Of a stretch of DNA of 64,000 bases, positions 34,036 through 42,371 are shown piece after piece. The notes beneath the pieces were generated by a model that did no database searches, was not told the DNA's origin, and saw only the letters and a list, made by a program, of their open reading frames with translations. The stretch comes from Neisseria dentiae. GTDB taxonomy: Bacteria > Pseudomonadota > Gammaproteobacteria > Burkholderiales > Neisseriaceae. Position 1 is the stretch's first letter. The number at the start of each line of letters is the position of its first letter. The stretch covers positions 558,001-622,000 of the forward strand of contig NZ_CP059570.1 of NCBI RefSeq assembly GCF_014055005.1. Direction: 5' to 3'. The position numbers and the translations under genes were made by a program.

Positions 34036-34455
34036 TTAAAAGCTGCGTACCGTTCCTGCGATTTCGGCTTTACATTGCTCTAAGGGAACATGTTGGAACT
34101 TCGGTCTGCCGACAAATGCGCCGAAACCAATGGAGGCTTTAACGCATTGGATTTCATTGGCTTGCAGCGGAACGGTAACACCGCGGCGCACTTCGGTTTT
34201 TGCCCACACTTCATAGTTTCCGGGCGGCAATTCCGTGCTGATATAGCCGCCGTTGCGCAAATGGCCGATACGGGTATCGTTGGCGTTTACGTCAAAATGC
34301 ACACCGCCGCCTTTGAGTGCTTTTGTGCGGTAAACATATAGTTTGCTTTGGCCTTCTGCGGGTTTTTCCAGGCCTGAAAAGGCCGCACCGGTTGCGCCGC
34401 AGGCAGCCAACACTAAAGATGCCGCACCAGCGGCGAAGATTTGTTTGAGTTTCAT
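34036..34455 (-). CDS. DUF2846-type lipoprotein
   Basis: This 139-residue lipoprotein (lipobox LAAC, cysteine 19) is followed by a compact beta domain like DUF2846 (LYVYRTKALKGGG, ISTELPPGNYEVWAKTE). Such proteins are small periplasmic or surface beta-sandwich lipoproteins without known function. It lies 31 bp downstream of the TbpB-like lipoprotein gene and may be co-transcribed with it. Confidence 0.78.
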   Translation of the reverse strand: MKLKQIFAAGAASLVLAACGATGAAFSGLEKPAEGQSKLYVYRTKALKGGGVHFDVNANDTRIGHLRNGGYISTELPPGNYEVWAKTEVRRGVTVPLQANEIQCVKASIGFGAFVGRPKFQHVPLEQCKAEIAGTVRSF

Positions 34456-34486
34456 TTATCAATTCCCTTTGGGTTGGTTTTATTTA

Positions 34487-35089
34487 TCAATAACGTTTTC
34501 CGCCGAATGCGGTGTCCAAGCTTGAATTGTTGTCGAATTTAACTACGCCTGCAGTTTCGGCAGCGTTTGCTCCAAACAAACCACCTTCGTAACGTCCGCT
34601 GCTATTGCCTAAAACGCTTGCGTTTCCTGAATATTGGGCACCGCTTAAGCGGCCTTCATGAAGGGTGATGTCGCGGCGCAGACCCGGCATGGTGATTTCG
34701 CCGCTGACTGTTTTGTTGCCGAAGTCAACCGTAACACGGCTGGTGCCGTCGGTGATGATATCTCCGGTAAGGCTGTCGTTGCGCACGGCATTGCCGTAGT
34801 AGGTGGCTTTTCCTGAGTTGGGAATATCTTTTTCGGGGGTTAAAGTACCTTGATAACGTAACTCTTGAACTTGGTTACTGTTGTTAACCCACGCGCCGTA
34901 AAAAGATGAATCTTGATTCCAACCCACTAACTTGCCGTCTTCAGTTTGTCCGCCCACTAAGCCGTTATCACTCAGATTCAAATTAATACGGGTGCCGTCA
35001 GGTGTTTCGGCAACGCCGGAACCGCCGCCGCCGCTTCCGCAGGCTGCAAGCAAGAGAGAAGAAATACCGATAATAAAAAGTTTTTTCAT
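34487..35089 (-). CDS. TbpB/HpuA-like surface lipoprotein, small
   Basis: This 200-residue lipoprotein has lipobox LAAC then a Gly/Ser anchor (GSGGGGSG), typical of Neisseria surface lipoproteins exported by Slam. The C-terminal half (about 95-200) shows the TbpB beta-barrel signature: GKATYYGNAV, VTVDFGNKTVSGEI, GRYEGGLFGANAAETAGVV. Full TbpB is over 500 residues and HpuA about 340, so this is a one-barrel version. Ligand is unknown; haem carriers, transferrin or complement factors are possible for the family. AAAGGA precedes the ATG and an A18 tract lies further upstream. No slam gene is in view. Confidence 0.75.
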   Translation of the reverse strand: MKKLFIIGISSLLLAACGSGGGGSGVAETPDGTRINLNLSDNGLVGGQTEDGKLVGWNQDSSFYGAWVNNSNQVQELRYQGTLTPEKDIPNSGKATYYGNAVRNDSLTGDIITDGTSRVTVDFGNKTVSGEITMPGLRRDITLHEGRLSGAQYSGNASVLGNSSGRYEGGLFGANAAETAGVVKFDNNSSLDTAFGGKRY

Positions 35090-35148
35090 ATTCGAAGTCC
35101 TTTGTTGATGAAATATTCATATACTGTTGCTGTGTAAAAATTATTTCA

Positions 35149-35166
35149 TTTTTTTTTTTTTTTTTT
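35149..35166 (-). promoter_or_regulatory. A18 homopolymer tract in the surface lipoprotein promoter region
   Basis: Eighteen T on the plus strand (18 A on the coding strand) end about 60 bp upstream of the start codon. Directly downstream are TTTACA and AT-rich hexamers (TATATG, TATGAA) that could be -35 and -10 boxes. Homopolymers of this length slip during replication, so promoter strength may be phase-variable. Confidence 0.55.
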
Positions 35167-35398
35167 CAATGTGTTATATTTTTATTTTTATGTTTGTAAA
35201 ATATATGCATGATTTTGTTATGAAAAATAATCAAATGGGTTGTTGTAAATTTTGTTTTTTCCCCACCGGAAATTTATATTCTTTCAGACGGCCTTAAGGT
35301 TGAAACCCGCGTTAAATAGGCGCAAAATGTTTGCCGTTTCCCGCCCGGCGGTGCACACGTTCCGGGGCGGTTTTATTTCAAGCAGAGAAAGTATACCG

Positions 35399-36568
35399 AT
35401 GAGCGATAAACTACACCCCGAAACGCTGGCGATACGCGGCGCGAAAAGCCAAACCGAATATAACGAACACAACCAGGCCCTGTTTTTAACCAGCAGCTTC
35501 AAGTTCGACAGCGCAGCGCACGGTGCGGCGCTGTTTGCCAAAGAAGTGGAAGGCTACACCTATTCGCGCACCGCCAACCCCACCGTGTCGGCGTTCCAGC
35601 AGCGTGTGGCCGTTTTGGAAGCGGGCGAGAGCGGCATTGCCACCGCCACGGGCATGGCGGCGATTCAGGCGGCGTTTTTCACCTTTATGAAAGCGGGCGA
35701 CCATCTGATTGCCAGCCGCAGCCTGTTCGGCACCACGGCGGGCTTTATCAGCGGCATCGTGTCGAAATTCGGCATCGAAGTTACGCTGGTGTCGCAAACC
35801 GATGTGGCGCAATGGCGTGCAGCGGTGAAACCGAACACCAAAATGCTGTTTCTTGAAACGCCGTCCAACCCCCTGAACGAAGTGGCCGATCTCGAAGCTT
35901 TGGCCGCCATTGCCCATGAAGCGGGCGCGCTTTTGGTGGTGGACAACAGTTTCTGCACGCCCGCCATCCAGCAGCCTTTGCGCTTCGGCGCCGATTTGTC
36001 GGTACAGTCGGCCACCAAAGGCATAGACGGCCAGGGCAGGGTGCTCGGCGGCATCATCGCGGGCCGGAACGAGCTGGTTAAAGAAATCGCCCTGTATGTG
36101 AATTCGGCGGGCGTATCGCTGTCGCCGTTTAACGCATGGGTGTTGCTCAGCGGCGTGGAAACCCTGTTTGTGCGTATGGAAAAACAGGCGGCCAACGCGG
36201 CGCAGGTGGCGGCGTGGCTGCGCACCCGGCCGCAGGTGAAGGCGGTGCATTATGCGGGTTTCGACGACCACCCGCAGGCGCAATTGGCGCGCAAACAGCA
36301 AAGCAGCGGCGGCATCGTGGTGGCCTTTGAAGTGGAAGGCGGCCAAGAAGCGGCCTGGAAAGTAATCGATTCGGCCAAAGTGTTCTCGAAAACCGCCAAC
36401 TTGGGCGACGTGCGTTCCACCATCACCCATCCGTGGACAACCACCCACGGCAGAATGGCGCCCGAAACGAAACTCGAATCCGGCATACAGCCCGGCCTGC
36501 TGCGCTTGTCGGTGGGGTTGGAAAACGTGCAGGATTTGATTGCCGATTTGAAACAGGCGCTGGCATAA
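35399..36568 (+). CDS. metZ: O-succinylhomoserine sulfhydrylase
   Basis: The 389-residue PLP enzyme of the Cys/Met metabolism family makes homocysteine directly from O-succinylhomoserine and sulfide. The PLP lysine lies in SVQSATKGIDGQGRVLGG. The opening HPETLAIRGAKSQTEYNEHNQA and the C-terminal WTTTHGRM and QPGLLRLSVGLEN agree with MetZ. A longer frame upstream has no support; the chosen ATG follows AGAGAAAG. It could be confused with MetB, but the K-G-I-D-G-Q-G motif favours MetZ. Confidence 0.9.
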   Translation: MSDKLHPETLAIRGAKSQTEYNEHNQALFLTSSFKFDSAAHGAALFAKEVEGYTYSRTANPTVSAFQQRVAVLEAGESGIATATGMAAIQAAFFTFMKAGDHLIASRSLFGTTAGFISGIVSKFGIEVTLVSQTDVAQWRAAVKPNTKMLFLETPSNPLNEVADLEALAAIAHEAGALLVVDNSFCTPAIQQPLRFGADLSVQSATKGIDGQGRVLGGIIAGRNELVKEIALYVNSAGVSLSPFNAWVLLSGVETLFVRMEKQAANAAQVAAWLRTRPQVKAVHYAGFDDHPQAQLARKQQSSGGIVVAFEVEGGQEAAWKVIDSAKVFSKTANLGDVRSTITHPWTTTHGRMAPETKLESGIQPGLLRLSVGLENVQDLIADLKQALA

Positions 36569-36606
36569 GTTTTCAGACGGCCTGTTTATAAAGGCCGTCT
36601 GAAAAA
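36569..36606 (+). terminator. DUS-pair terminator after metZ
   Basis: GTTTTCAGACGGCCT (36569-36583) faces AGGCCGTCTGAAAAA (36592-36606). Confidence 0.65.
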
Positions 36607-36622
36607 ACAAAAAGGTAAAAAT

Positions 36623-36829
36623 ATGGATGAAGCAGTATTTGCCGATTGGGCGCTGAAAATCTGCCTGACCGGTTTGGTGGTGTTTCTCGGTTTCATCGTT
36701 TGGAACTTGGGTAAAGAATCGAAAGCCGGCAAATTCGGCATGTTTATTCTGTTTTTGGTTTTGGGGCTGGGCGTGTTCGGCTTTATTTTCAAAAACGTAT
36801 TGATCGAATTTTTCGTATTATCGAAATAA
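36623..36829 (+). CDS. DUF2788-type small membrane protein
   Basis: This 68-residue protein has two membrane helices (about 12-28 and 39-63) joined by a short basic loop (NLGKESKAGKFG). It matches the DUF2788 pattern of small inner-membrane proteins of Proteobacteria with unknown function. AAAAGGTAAAA precedes the start. A miniature element follows the stop by 10 bp. Confidence 0.75.
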   Translation: MDEAVFADWALKICLTGLVVFLGFIVWNLGKESKAGKFGMFILFLVLGLGVFGFIFKNVLIEFFVLSK

Positions 36830-36839
36830 AACAGACGGG

Positions 36840-37006
36840 TTAGGGAGTGTAGTCAGAAAGCGTTGCGGCGGTATTTTTGGTTAAAATCCGCACCTGCGGC
36901 GTTAAAAATGCTCGCAAGATGTCCAATCTTGCTGTGCTTTTTGCCTTGCACCTGCGGATTTTTCCTCAAAAAACCGCTTCACAAGCCTTCTGACTACACT
37001 CCCTAG
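36840..37006. repeat. CTAG-bounded miniature element, copy 2
   Basis: This 167-bp element is nearly identical to the copy at 18218. Left flank TTAG, right flank CTAG, the latter overlapping a DUS (CTAGGCCGTCTGAA). It is non-coding and lies before folP. Confidence 0.85.
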
Positions 37007-37061
37007 GCCGTCTGAAAACATTTCGTGCGGCAAGCCGCCGCTTTCACCGAGACAACAACCG

Positions 37062-37928
37062 ATGAACACACACTGGCAGAGCGGCCGCTTCAACATTGAT
37101 TTGTCGCAGCCGAAAATCATGGGCATCGTCAACCTGACGCCCGATTCGTTTTCCGACGGCGGCGCCTATTCGCAAAACGCCCGCACCGCATTAAACCACG
37201 CGGAGCGGCTGTTGCAGGAAGGTGCCGACATTCTCGACATCGGCGGCGAATCCACCCGCCCCGGGGCGGATTATGTGCCGCCCGAAACCGAATGGGCGCG
37301 CGTGGCGCCGGTGCTCAAAGAGCTGGCTTCGTGGAATGTGCCTGTGAGTTTGGACACCCGCCGCACGACAGTGATGCAGCGGGCGCTGGAGCAGGGCGGG
37401 GTGGACATCATCAACGATGTATCCGCCCTGAGCGACGACGGCGCAGTAGAATTGCTGGCGCAGCAGCCTGCCACAGGTATCTGCCTGATGCACATGCGGG
37501 GCCTGCCCGCTACCATGCAAAACAATCCGCAATATCAAGATGTTGTGGCTGAAGTTGCCCGCTATCTCAACGGGCGCGCAGCAGTTTGCACCGCAGCAGG
37601 CATCGCGCGCAGGCGCATCACCCTCGACCCGGGTTTCGGTTTCGGCAAAAACCTGCAACACAACACCGCGCTGATGCGGCATTTGCGCAGCCTGATGCAG
37701 CAAACCGGCCTGCCGCTGCTGATCGGCGTGTCGCGCAAGCGCATGATAGGCGAGCTGACGGGCGAAGCCGACGCTGCGGCACGCATACACGGCAGCGTGG
37801 CGGCGGCATTGGCAGCGGTGGCGCGCGGTGCGCAGATTCTGCGTGTGCACGATGTAAAAGCCACCGCCGATGCGGTAAAAGTCTGGCAGGCATTGGGCGT
37901 GTTTGAAGACGGCGGGCAGGCCGTCTGA
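37062..37928 (+). CDS. folP: Dihydropteroate synthase
   Basis: The 288-residue TIM-barrel enzyme joins dihydropterin pyrophosphate with p-aminobenzoate in folate synthesis; it is the sulfonamide target. The signatures IMGIVNLTPDSFSDGG (near residue 20) and DILDIGGESTRPGA are intact, as are the phosphate-site blocks DPGFGFGK and LIGVSRKRMIGELTG. The stop codon lies in a DUS, giving the C-terminus GGQAV. Confidence 0.97.
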   Translation: MNTHWQSGRFNIDLSQPKIMGIVNLTPDSFSDGGAYSQNARTALNHAERLLQEGADILDIGGESTRPGADYVPPETEWARVAPVLKELASWNVPVSLDTRRTTVMQRALEQGGVDIINDVSALSDDGAVELLAQQPATGICLMHMRGLPATMQNNPQYQDVVAEVARYLNGRAAVCTAAGIARRRITLDPGFGFGKNLQHNTALMRHLRSLMQQTGLPLLIGVSRKRMIGELTGEADAAARIHGSVAAALAAVARGAQILRVHDVKATADAVKVWQALGVFEDGGQAV

Positions 37929-38033
37929 AAAAACGGATGGCATCCAACCGAAAACAAACCGAACATTGCAGGCAGAAAATTCGGGTTTTGTGTTGCCTTT
38001 GCAACATCAAACGAACAGAATCCGAAAAAATAT

Positions 38034-38062
38034 TTGACTGCCTTACTGTAAATCAGCATAAT
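38034..38062 (+). promoter_or_regulatory. Promoter of first sibling sRNA
   Basis: TTGACT (38034-38039) and CATAAT (38057-38062) are exactly 17 bp apart. The same two hexamers at the same spacing occur before the second sRNA. Confidence 0.8.
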
Positions 38063-38068
38063 ACGCAC

Positions 38069-38158
38069 ATCAGGTTGCAATGCGCAGCTTGATGTTTTCT
38101 CCTCTATTTCTCCTTTGTAGACTTGGCGCATACCTTAACCGGATATGCGCATTTTTTT
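38069..38158 (+). ncRNA. Sibling small RNA 1 (NmsR/NgncR_162-163 type)
   Basis: A predicted transcript of about 90 nt starts some 7 bases after the -10 box and ends at a GC stem (GCGCATACC/GGATATGCGC) followed by seven T. It has no ORF. The unpaired middle, TTCTCCTCTATTTCTCCTTT and GTAGACTTGG, is shared word for word with the second copy and is pyrimidine-rich, as expected for pairing with ribosome binding sites. I recall tandem sRNAs of this kind in meningococcus (NmsRA/NmsRB) and gonococcus, which repress methylcitrate and TCA-cycle mRNAs through Hfq. Which copy is A or B cannot be told. Confidence 0.82.
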
Positions 38159-38341
38159 GTCTGTAAGATTCGCTTGCGAAACCAAACCGGCCGGAAGCGG
38201 TTTCGAAAAGGTTCGTATCGGGCGGTAATATGATGCGGTTTCTAACAGATAGCGGTTTGGCTGGGGTTTTGGCCGTTGTGGCGGCGAGGTCGCATAGTGA
38301 AAATAAAATGCCCGGATTGCAAAATAAAATAAGCGGAATAA

Positions 38342-38370
38342 TTGACTCGGGTGCAGCGTTTCGGCATAAT
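38342..38370 (+). promoter_or_regulatory. Promoter of second sibling sRNA
   Basis: TTGACT (38342-38347) and CATAAT (38365-38370), 17 bp apart. The stretch between the two sRNAs (38159-38341) shows no gene. Confidence 0.8.
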
Positions 38371-38376
38371 TCGCCC

Positions 38377-38468
38377 CGTTGACTGATTTCAGTAGTCAGT
38401 TGATAGTTTCTCCTCTATTTCTCCTTTGTAGACTTGGCACACATTCTTGCGAATGTGTGCATTTTTTT
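38377..38468 (+). ncRNA. Sibling small RNA 2 (NmsR/NgncR_162-163 type)
   Basis: A predicted transcript of about 92 nt. A 5' hairpin (TTGACTGA paired with TAGTCAGTT) precedes the same CTCCTCTATTTCTCCTTTGT core as copy 1. A perfect 10-bp terminator stem (GCACACATTC/GAATGTGTGC) ends in seven T. The 5' hairpin and terminator stem differ in sequence from copy 1 while the single-stranded core is unchanged, the pattern of paralogous sRNAs kept for the same targets. Confidence 0.82.
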
Positions 38469-38644
38469 ACCCGTTGATTGGCGGTTCGGTTTTGTTCGTT
38501 TGTGTTCTATTGTGAAACTGAAGCGGGTGTGTTCGGGTATTTCAAACGGCTAAGGCGGGTTTTGCAAAGGCTTCGGTTTGCGCTGGCGGATGCCGGCCGA
38601 AGCGTTATAATCATATTTTATTTAACTTGGTTAAGTTGGTTGTT

Positions 38645-38851
38645 ATGCAAGCAGTTTTAGATTTAATCCGCACCGAACCCGCCGCCGTGGTGGCCGAAAC
38701 GCTGGATTTTCTGCTTTACGAATGCAGTTTGGACGAAGCGCCTTCGCGCGGCGATGTGGCCTTGTGGCGCGATATTCTGCAAGCACGCGGCGGCAAATTC
38801 GAGCGCTTGGCGCAAACCTGCCGAACCTGGCTGGAAGAGGAGGCGCTTTAG
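38645..38851 (+). CDS. Small hypothetical protein
   Basis: This 68-residue acidic helical protein (MQAVLDLIRTEPAAVVAETL, then FLLYECSLDEAPSRGD) has no recognised domain. Its stop is directly followed by the ATG of the VanZ-like gene, so the two are translationally coupled. No clear ribosome binding site. Confidence 0.6.
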   Translation: MQAVLDLIRTEPAAVVAETLDFLLYECSLDEAPSRGDVALWRDILQARGGKFERLAQTCRTWLEEEAL

Positions 38852-39235
38852 ATGCGGATGCCCAATAACCGTTTCGTGCTGTTTGCCGTATTGTGGTTTA
38901 TGGCCGCGGTGTATTCGCTGCTGTTCAGAGAGTCCGACGGCGGCGCGCCGCCATTTGCCCATTTCGACAAAGTGGCGCACTTTGCGCTGTTTTTCGCCCA
39001 GTTTTGGTTGTTGGCCAAAGCCTTTATGCAAGACCGCCTCGCCGTGCCTTACCGGCTATTGTTTGTGTCGGCCGTGCTGGTTGCAGCAGGTAGTGAAATG
39101 GCGCAGGCGTTGTTTACCCGAACGCGCGAAGGCAGCATTGCCGACGGTTTGGCCGATGTGTTCGGCGCGGCTGTGGCATTGTGGTTGGCGTACAAGGTTT
39201 CCGCAGCCAAACGGGCGGTTAAAAAAACCGCTTAA
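38852..39235 (+). CDS. VanZ-like membrane protein
   Basis: This 127-residue protein has four hydrophobic segments (about 8-24, 42-60, 66-84, 100-118). The HFDKVAHFALFFAQFWLL and SEMAQALFTRTREGSIADGLAD blocks match the VanZ-like family, whose acidic and histidine residues are conserved in the membrane. In most bacteria the role is unknown; VanZ itself gives low-level teicoplanin resistance in enterococci. Confidence 0.8.
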   Translation: MRMPNNRFVLFAVLWFMAAVYSLLFRESDGGAPPFAHFDKVAHFALFFAQFWLLAKAFMQDRLAVPYRLLFVSAVLVAAGSEMAQALFTRTREGSIADGLADVFGAAVALWLAYKVSAAKRAVKKTA

Positions 39236-39305
39236 CATCAATAAGGCCGTCTGAAAAAACAGGCCGCAATATTAACCGATGTTTTATTTTGACAGAGAGC
39301 CAAAC

Positions 39306-40559
39306 ATGACCCCGTTTGTCGAACGCCGTCGCCGTTTGCTTGGGCAAATCGGCAGCGGCAGCGTGGCGGTGTTGTTTGCCGCCCCCGAGCAGCGCCGCAG
39401 CAACGATACGTTTTTCCCCTACCGCCAAAACAGCTATTTCCATTACCTCACCGGCTTTCCCGAGCCGGAATCGGTGCTGGTGCTCGACGGTTCGGCGCAA
39501 GCCGCCGTGTTGTTCTGCCGTGATAAAGACGATGTGAGCGAAATATGGGAAGGCTTCCGCTACGGGGCGGACGCCGCGCGCGAAGCATTCGGCATGGATG
39601 CGGCGTACAGCATCGCAAGCTGGCGGGAACAGATGCCTAAAATCCTGCAAAATGCGCAACGGCTGTTGGTGCTGCCGGAAGAGGGCGGCGCAGCGGGGCA
39701 GGCATTGGTTAGGCATTGGCAGAAAATAAAAAACGGTGCGGCGGTTGAAAATCTGGCAGCGTGTTTGGACGGAATGCGCCTGATTAAAGACAGGCACGAA
39801 ACCGACCTGCTGAAAACGGCGGGTGAAATCAGCGCGGCCGCACATATCCGCGCGATGCAGAAAACCCGGCCCGACATCAGCGAGCTGCATATAGAGGCCG
39901 AATTGCTGCACGAATTCATGCGCCGCGGTGCGCGGTTTCCCGCCTATCCCAGCATTGTGGCGGGCGGTAAAAACGCCTGCTGCCTGCACTATACCGCCAA
40001 CAATGACACACTGCGAAACGGTGATTTGCTGCTGGTTGACGCGGGTGCCGAATATCAGGGCTATGCGGGCGATATTACCCGCACCTTTCCCGTAAACGGC
40101 AGATTCGGCGGCGCGCAGAAAGACCTTTACGAAGTGGTGCTGGCGGCCAACGAAGCCGCCATCGCCGCGGTGAAGCCGGGAGCCGCTTGGGCCGGTATCC
40201 AACAAACCGCCCTTAATATTCTCGCGCGCGGCATGGTCGATTTCAAACTGCTGGCGGGCACGGTGGAGGGCAATATCGAGTCGGGCGCATTCAAACGCTA
40301 CTATATGCACGGCTTGGGGCATTGGGTGGGCTTGGATGTGCACGATACCGGCGGCCGGCCGGCAGTGTTGCAAGCAGGTATGTGCACCACCGTGGAGCCG
40401 GGCATTTATATCGCCGCCGCCGCCGATATCCCCGCCTGCTTCCACAATATCGGCATCCGCGTCGAAGATAATGTGCTGGTTACGGAAAGCGGCTGCGAAA
40501 ACTACACCGCCGCCGCGCCGAAAAGCGTGGCTGCCATCGAAGAAACCATGCGCGGATAA
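39306..40559 (+). CDS. pepP: Xaa-Pro aminopeptidase (M24B)
   Basis: The 417-residue protein has an N-terminal aminopeptidase-P domain (FPYRQNSYFHYLTGFPEPES) and a C-terminal pita-bread M24 domain. It removes N-terminal residues before proline. The dimetal ligands are visible: two Asp in LLVDAGAEYQGYAGDITRTF, His in HGLGHWVGLDVHD, Glu in TTVEPGIYI and Glu in IRVEDNVLV. I chose ATG at MTPFVERRRRL with GAGAG upstream; an alternative ATG nine codons earlier is possible. Confidence 0.93.
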   Translation: MTPFVERRRRLLGQIGSGSVAVLFAAPEQRRSNDTFFPYRQNSYFHYLTGFPEPESVLVLDGSAQAAVLFCRDKDDVSEIWEGFRYGADAAREAFGMDAAYSIASWREQMPKILQNAQRLLVLPEEGGAAGQALVRHWQKIKNGAAVENLAACLDGMRLIKDRHETDLLKTAGEISAAAHIRAMQKTRPDISELHIEAELLHEFMRRGARFPAYPSIVAGGKNACCLHYTANNDTLRNGDLLLVDAGAEYQGYAGDITRTFPVNGRFGGAQKDLYEVVLAANEAAIAAVKPGAAWAGIQQTALNILARGMVDFKLLAGTVEGNIESGAFKRYYMHGLGHWVGLDVHDTGGRPAVLQAGMCTTVEPGIYIAAAADIPACFHNIGIRVEDNVLVTESGCENYTAAAPKSVAAIEETMRG

Positions 40560-40580
40560 GGCGCGGTTCCGGTTTGCCTG

Positions 40581-40641
40581 AGGCCGTCTGAAAAGATTCA
40601 GCAACGCACAACGATGCGGTTGGAATTTTTTCAGACGGCCT
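40581..40641 (+). terminator. DUS inverted pair after pepP
   Basis: AGGCCGTCTGAAAA (40581-40594) faces TTTTCAGACGGCCT (40628-40641), followed by TTTT. The long loop makes it a moderate terminator. The following 120 bases are AT-rich with no gene. Confidence 0.55.
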
Positions 40642-40763
40642 TTTTGACGGGTAAAGTAATTAAAGTGAAAATATGTTTTAAATATTTAACATATGCAAAA
40701 TAACGCTAAAAAACAAGCGCAGGTGGTTTTGCGGCTTGCAGCCGCCGGCACCTTGTGGCAATT

Positions 40764-40793
40764 TTGACAGCGTCGGTGTACAGGCAGTTTAAG
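40764..40793 (+). promoter_or_regulatory. Candidate promoter of the alcohol dehydrogenase gene
   Basis: A perfect TTGACA (40764-40769) is followed after 18 bp by TTTAAG, a weak -10 box, 54 bp before the start codon. Confidence 0.4.
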
Positions 40794-40846
40794 AAAAATA
40801 AAACATCGGCGGATTCATTTCTGCAAACTACATAAGGAGCACTACC

Positions 40847-41992
40847 ATGGCAACACAATTCTTCATGCCCGTTCAAAACATTATCGGCGCCGGTGCGCTG
40901 GCTCAGGCGATGGACGCGATTGCCGCGCTCGGCCTGAAAAAAGCCTTGATCGTAACCGACGGCGGTTTGAGCAAAATGGGCGTGGCCGACCAAATCGGCG
41001 GCTTGCTGAAAGAAAAAGGCATCGATTATGCCGTATTCGACCAAGTGCAACCCAACCCCACCGTAAACAATGTTAATGCCGGTTTGGCGAAACTGAAAGA
41101 AAGCAGCGCCGACTGCGTGATTTCTCTGGGCGGCGGTTCTTCTCACGATGCAGCCAAAGCCATCGCCATCGTGGCGGCCAACGGCGGCAAAATCGAAGAC
41201 TACGAAGGTTTGGATAAATCCAAAAAACCGCAAATCCCGCTAGTGGCCATCAACACCACCGCCGGCACGGCTTCGGAAATGACACGTTTCACCATCATCA
41301 CCGACGAAACCCGCCATGTGAAAATGGCCATCGTCGATAAACACGTTACCCCGCTGTTGTCGGTAAACGAACCCGCCCTGATGGAAGGTATGCCCGCCCC
41401 CCTCACCGCCGCCACCGGTATGGACGCGCTTACCCACGCCGTGGAAGCCTATGTTTCCACCGCCGCTTCGCCGATTACCGATGCCGTGGCCGTTAAAGCC
41501 ATCGAGTTGATTGCCCGTTACCTGCCCACCGCCGTGAGCGACCCGAAAAACAAAGAGGCGCGCGAGCAAATGGCGTATGCGCAGTTTATGGCGGGCATGG
41601 CATTCAACAACGCCTCGCTCGGCTATGTACACGCCATGGCGCACCAATTGGGCGGTTTCTACGATCTGCCGCACGGTGTCTGCAACGCCTTGCTGCTGCC
41701 CCACGTAGAACGCTTCAACCAACAGGCCGCCAAAGCGCGCTTGGATGAAATCGGTGCGATTTTGGGCAAAAACAACCCCGATTTGGCCGGGCTGGATGTT
41801 ATCGACGCCATCACCAAACTGGCGCGCATCGTCGGCATCCCGAAATCGCTGAAAGAATTGGGTGTGAAAGAAGAAGATTTCGACGTATTGGCCGAAAACT
41901 CGCTGAAAGACGTTTGCGGTTTCACCAACCCGATTCAAGCCAACAAAGAGCAGATTATCGGCATCTTCCGCGCCGCTTTCGACCCGGCTTGA
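40847..41992 (+). CDS. Iron-containing alcohol dehydrogenase
   Basis: This 381-residue type III (iron-dependent) dehydrogenase oxidises alcohols or reduces aldehydes with NAD(H). The NAD-binding GGGSSHDAAKAIAI and TTAGTASEMTRF motifs are typical. The metal site lies in ATGMDALTHAVEAYVS and the histidines of GYVHAMAHQLGGFYDLPHG. Close relatives include 1,3-propanediol, methanol and L-threonine dehydrogenases; substrate cannot be told. ATAAGGAGCAC precedes the ATG, a strong ribosome binding site, so expression may be high. Confidence 0.9.
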   Translation: MATQFFMPVQNIIGAGALAQAMDAIAALGLKKALIVTDGGLSKMGVADQIGGLLKEKGIDYAVFDQVQPNPTVNNVNAGLAKLKESSADCVISLGGGSSHDAAKAIAIVAANGGKIEDYEGLDKSKKPQIPLVAINTTAGTASEMTRFTIITDETRHVKMAIVDKHVTPLLSVNEPALMEGMPAPLTAATGMDALTHAVEAYVSTAASPITDAVAVKAIELIARYLPTAVSDPKNKEAREQMAYAQFMAGMAFNNASLGYVHAMAHQLGGFYDLPHGVCNALLLPHVERFNQQAAKARLDEIGAILGKNNPDLAGLDVIDAITKLARIVGIPKSLKELGVKEEDFDVLAENSLKDVCGFTNPIQANKEQIIGIFRAAFDPA

Positions 41993-42027
41993 TTAACCGG
42001 ACCGATTGTTTAAGCTTCTAGACAATA

Positions 42028-42057
42028 CAGGCCGTCTGAAACGTTTCAGACGGCCTG
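42028..42057 (+). terminator. DUS palindrome terminator
   Basis: A perfect 30-base palindrome consists of two DUS head to head (CAGGCCGTCTGAAAC then its complement), followed by TTA. Confidence 0.7.
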
Positions 42058-42079
42058 TTATATAGGAAAATTAAGATTT

Positions 42080-42196
42080 TATAGTGGATTAAAATAAGAA
42101 TGCCGAAGTAGGGTAAAACGATTCTTTAGCATATCGCCCAATTGCAAGTTTGAATGCAGTTATTTCATTTCGGAGTTTTTATTTGAATTCACTATA
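42080..42196. repeat. Degenerate Correia-like element
   Basis: TATAGTGGATTAAAATAAG at left and GAATTCACTATA at right bound 117 bp. The interior keeps only traces of the Correia core (AAAACGATTCT). The remainder of 42197-42371 is AT-rich without a gene. Confidence 0.5.
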
Positions 42197-42371
42197 TATT
42201 TTATGCTATAGTTAAACCACTTAATTTTAGTAACAGTTCCGCCATAATCGGGATTACCCCGAGTATCTTGGGGTTTCAGCAGATTTTGGAATACTTGAAT
42301 TTAAGCCTAATTATGCTAAATGTATTTTTTAAGTTGGTTAACTGCGTATATCTTACATAAAGAAAAATTTT

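Noticed and set aside
39219..40604. 461-codon minus-strand frame opposite pepP
   Set aside because: Antisense shadow of pepP, running through DUS at both ends; no recognisable domain.
42197..42371. Riboswitch-like folding upstream of the small membrane protein gene
   Set aside because: Only one weak hairpin (GATTACCCCGAG/CTTGGGGTTTC) and no match to a known riboswitch core.
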